In this document: piece after piece, positions 62,327-64,000 of the stretch
Layout of the letters: every line of letters begins with the position of its first letter
Numbering within the stretch: position 1 is the stretch's first letter
From: Anaerocolumna sp. MB42-C2
GTDB taxonomy: Bacteria; Bacillota; Clostridia; Lachnospirales; Lachnospiraceae
NCBI RefSeq assembly: GCF_030913705.1
Contig: NZ_CP133190.1
Coordinates: forward strand, 1,426,001-1,490,000
DNA: 64,000 nucleotides
Direction: 5' to 3'
Position numbers and translations under genes: made by a program
Notes under the pieces: generated by a model
What the model was told of the DNA's origin: nothing
Databases searched by the model: none
The model's input: only the letters and a program-made list of their open reading frames with translations

Positions 62327-63214
62327 TCATCCTTTCACTGCACCGATAATGATACCTTTTAAGAAGTAGTTTTGAAAGAAAGGATATATTATCAGTATAG
62401 GTAATGCACCCATAACAGCAATTGCCATCTTGATACCTGAGGATGGTAATACAATGTCCTGATTAATAGAAGCACCACCCTGTGCGTTGGATAGCAGGAA
62501 CTGAACATCCATCAGCATTCTGTTCAAAAGCGACTGGACACTATACATGGAATCTTTATTGATATAATACAAACTATTAAGCCAATCATTCCAATAAGCT
62601 AATCCAACTAATAAGGTTACTGTTGCTACAATTGGAATGGACATTGGCAATACAATTTTATTTAAAATAAGTCCCTCAGTTGCCCCGTCTATACGTGCTG
62701 CTTCTATAACTGCTTCAGGAATATTAGTAGTAAAATAAGTTCTCATCATTATGACATAAAATGCACTCATCATTAATCCGGGAACAATATATGCCCACCA
62801 TGTATTTTTAATATGAAAGTTCTGCGTCCACATAATATAGGAAGGTACCAGACCACCATTAAATAACATGGTAAAAAATATAAAAAAGGAAAATATGTTC
62901 CTTCCAGGAAGGTCCCTTCTTGATAACGGATAAGCAAATAACACTGTTAATAATACATTGGCAAGAGTACCTACAATCGTTACTCCGCCGGATATAATAT
63001 AAGATCTTATAATCGTTGTAGAATCTACCAACAAGTATTTATATGCATCAAATGAAAGCTTTTTCGGAAAGAAGCTATAACCATTGTGAGTTAATGTCAG
63101 TTCATCCGTAAAGGAAGAAACAATAAGCAGTATAAATGGAAGCAAACAGAATATTGCTAATATAATTAAAATTACATTTGCCATTATTTGAAAACCTTTT
63201 CTTCTTTCAACCAT
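62327..63214 (-). CDS. LplC/YtcP-type sugar ABC permease
   Basis: The 295-residue protein has six membrane helices, the coupling loop EAARIDGATEGLILNKIVLP near residue 176 and the ending FFQNYFLKGIIIGAVKG. It belongs to the same family as the permease at 46611 but is clearly a different system. AAAGGAGG lies 10 bases before the ATG at 63214; a longer frame overlapping the upstream gene is an artefact. Its binding protein is not in the window. Confidence 0.92.
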   Translation of the reverse strand: MVERRKGFQIMANVILIILAIFCLLPFILLIVSSFTDELTLTHNGYSFFPKKLSFDAYKYLLVDSTTIIRSYIISGGVTIVGTLANVLLTVLFAYPLSRRDLPGRNIFSFFIFFTMLFNGGLVPSYIMWTQNFHIKNTWWAYIVPGLMMSAFYVIMMRTYFTTNIPEAVIEAARIDGATEGLILNKIVLPMSIPIVATVTLLVGLAYWNDWLNSLYYINKDSMYSVQSLLNRMLMDVQFLLSNAQGGASINQDIVLPSSGIKMAIAVMGALPILIIYPFFQNYFLKGIIIGAVKG

Positions 63215-63230
63215 TTTTATTTTTCCTCCT

Positions 63231-64000
63231 TTAGAATAGCGCATTTTCTTCGCTTACTTTTTTCACTATAAAATTAGCTGTCAAAACCAGAATAAATCCG
63301 ACAACAGATTGGTAAAATCCTGCCGCCGATGTCATGCTTACGTTGTTCAGCGTAATTAAACCACGGTATACATAGGTATCAATTGTATTGGTTACGTCAA
63401 CTAATAATCCACTGTTCAACGGTACCTGATAGAACAATCCGAAATCTGAATAGAAAATCCGCCCAATTGACATCAGGGTCAAGGTTATGATGGTAGGTTT
63501 TAAACAAGGAATTGTAATGTGCTTGATTTGCTGCCATCTGGATGCACCGTCTATCGCGGCTGCCTCAAAATACCCCTTATCGATACCAACTAAAGTCGCG
63601 AAGTAAATAATACTGGTATAGCCAAAGCCTTTCCACAGATGCACTGAGGTTAAAATGAATGGCCAATATTTTGGTGTTGAATACCAGGGAATTGGTTTAA
63701 TTCCAAGTGGAATAAGAATACTATTATTGATGAAACCTGAGTCTGCACTTAAGAAGGCATAAACCAAATAACTGACCACCACCATTGATATCAAGAAAGG
63801 AATTAATATAATTGTTTGATAGAGTTTTTTCAATTTGACTTCTTTAATTTCATTTAATAATATAGCAACTATGATAGCCAATACCGTACCAATAATAATG
63901 AAAACCGCATTATAACATAAAGTATTTCTGGTAATAACAAAAGCTTCCTTTGTTTTGAATAGAAATTCAAAATTTTTAAATCCCACAAATTTACTTGCAG
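63231..64000 (-). CDS. LplB/YtcP-type sugar ABC permease, N-terminus beyond window edge
   Basis: The frame stays open to the window end and reads ASKFVGFKNFEFLF there, the typical sequence after the first helix of these permeases, so the start lies outside. About 256 residues are visible, with five helices and the coupling loop GYFEAAAIDGASRWQQIKHITIP. It pairs with the downstream permease, 16 bp away. It is the first part of a second oligosaccharide importer on the minus strand. Confidence 0.92.
   Translation of the reverse strand, partial: ASKFVGFKNFEFLFKTKEAFVITRNTLCYNAVFIIIGTVLAIIVAILLNEIKEVKLKKLYQTIILIPFLISMVVVSYLVYAFLSADSGFINNSILIPLGIKPIPWYSTPKYWPFILTSVHLWKGFGYTSIIYFATLVGIDKGYFEAAAIDGASRWQQIKHITIPCLKPTIITLTLMSIGRIFYSDFGLFYQVPLNSGLLVDVTNTIDTYVYRGLITLNNVSMTSAAGFYQSVVGFILVLTANFIVKKVSEENALF

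Overview
The window looks like a low-GC, spore-forming, anaerobic Firmicute of the Lachnospiraceae / Clostridium cluster XIVa type. This is judged from the AT-rich intergenic DNA, strong AGGAGG ribosome binding sites, consensus TTGACA/TATAAT promoters, YesM/YesN two-component regulation of LplABC-type sugar transporters, a SleL-like spore-cortex protein and many one-gene regulators. No rRNA, tRNA or CRISPR array was recognised. Assignments come from reading motifs; no database search was run.

Left part (1-9.1 kb): a minus-strand locus for Amadori compounds (fructosyl-amino acids). A FrlB-type deglycase faces a divergent GntR/HutC repressor. A second transcript starts at a Dcu-family transporter and runs through a FrlC-type epimerase, a BtpA/SgcQ-type protein, an FGGY kinase, an amidohydrolase, a YjbQ-type protein and a FrlD-type kinase cut by the window edge. 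The same 12-base operator lies in the promoters of both transcripts, so one regulator probably controls the pathway.

9.2-26 kb: an Rrf2 regulator with a methyltransferase-MATE operon under a shared palindrome; a glycosyltransferase with a flippase-like membrane protein; a LysM-GH18 spore protein with a degenerate catalytic motif; tspO; a MITE-like 150-bp element with an 11-bp target duplication; a peptide/nickel-type ABC operon; a GH38-like enzyme; an RpiR regulator; and an orphan CheX-like protein.

26-39 kb: a BAAT-like hydrolase with a MarR regulator and paired operators; a two-component system with an FtsX-type ABC exporter; and a TetR regulator whose operator also stands before an operon of two tandem alpha/beta hydrolases and a membrane-anchored ketopantoate-reductase-like protein.

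39-52.4 kb: a galactoside module, with GH2, GH36, an LplABC-type ABC importer and a divergent YesN/YesM two-component system. An intercistronic tandem repeat lies between the two permease genes.

52.4-64 kb: a patchwork accessory region. It holds decayed genes (an aadE-type aminoglycoside adenylyltransferase and a short-chain dehydrogenase), a double NTF2-like protein, a small Mor-like regulator with a structured leader, a GNAT enzyme, a DUF1835/DUF3658 protein, a MerR regulator, a lipoprotein, a BlaI/BlaR1-like pair lacking a recognisable sensor domain, a DUF4397 protein, and the start of another YtcP/LplB-type sugar importer that leaves the window.
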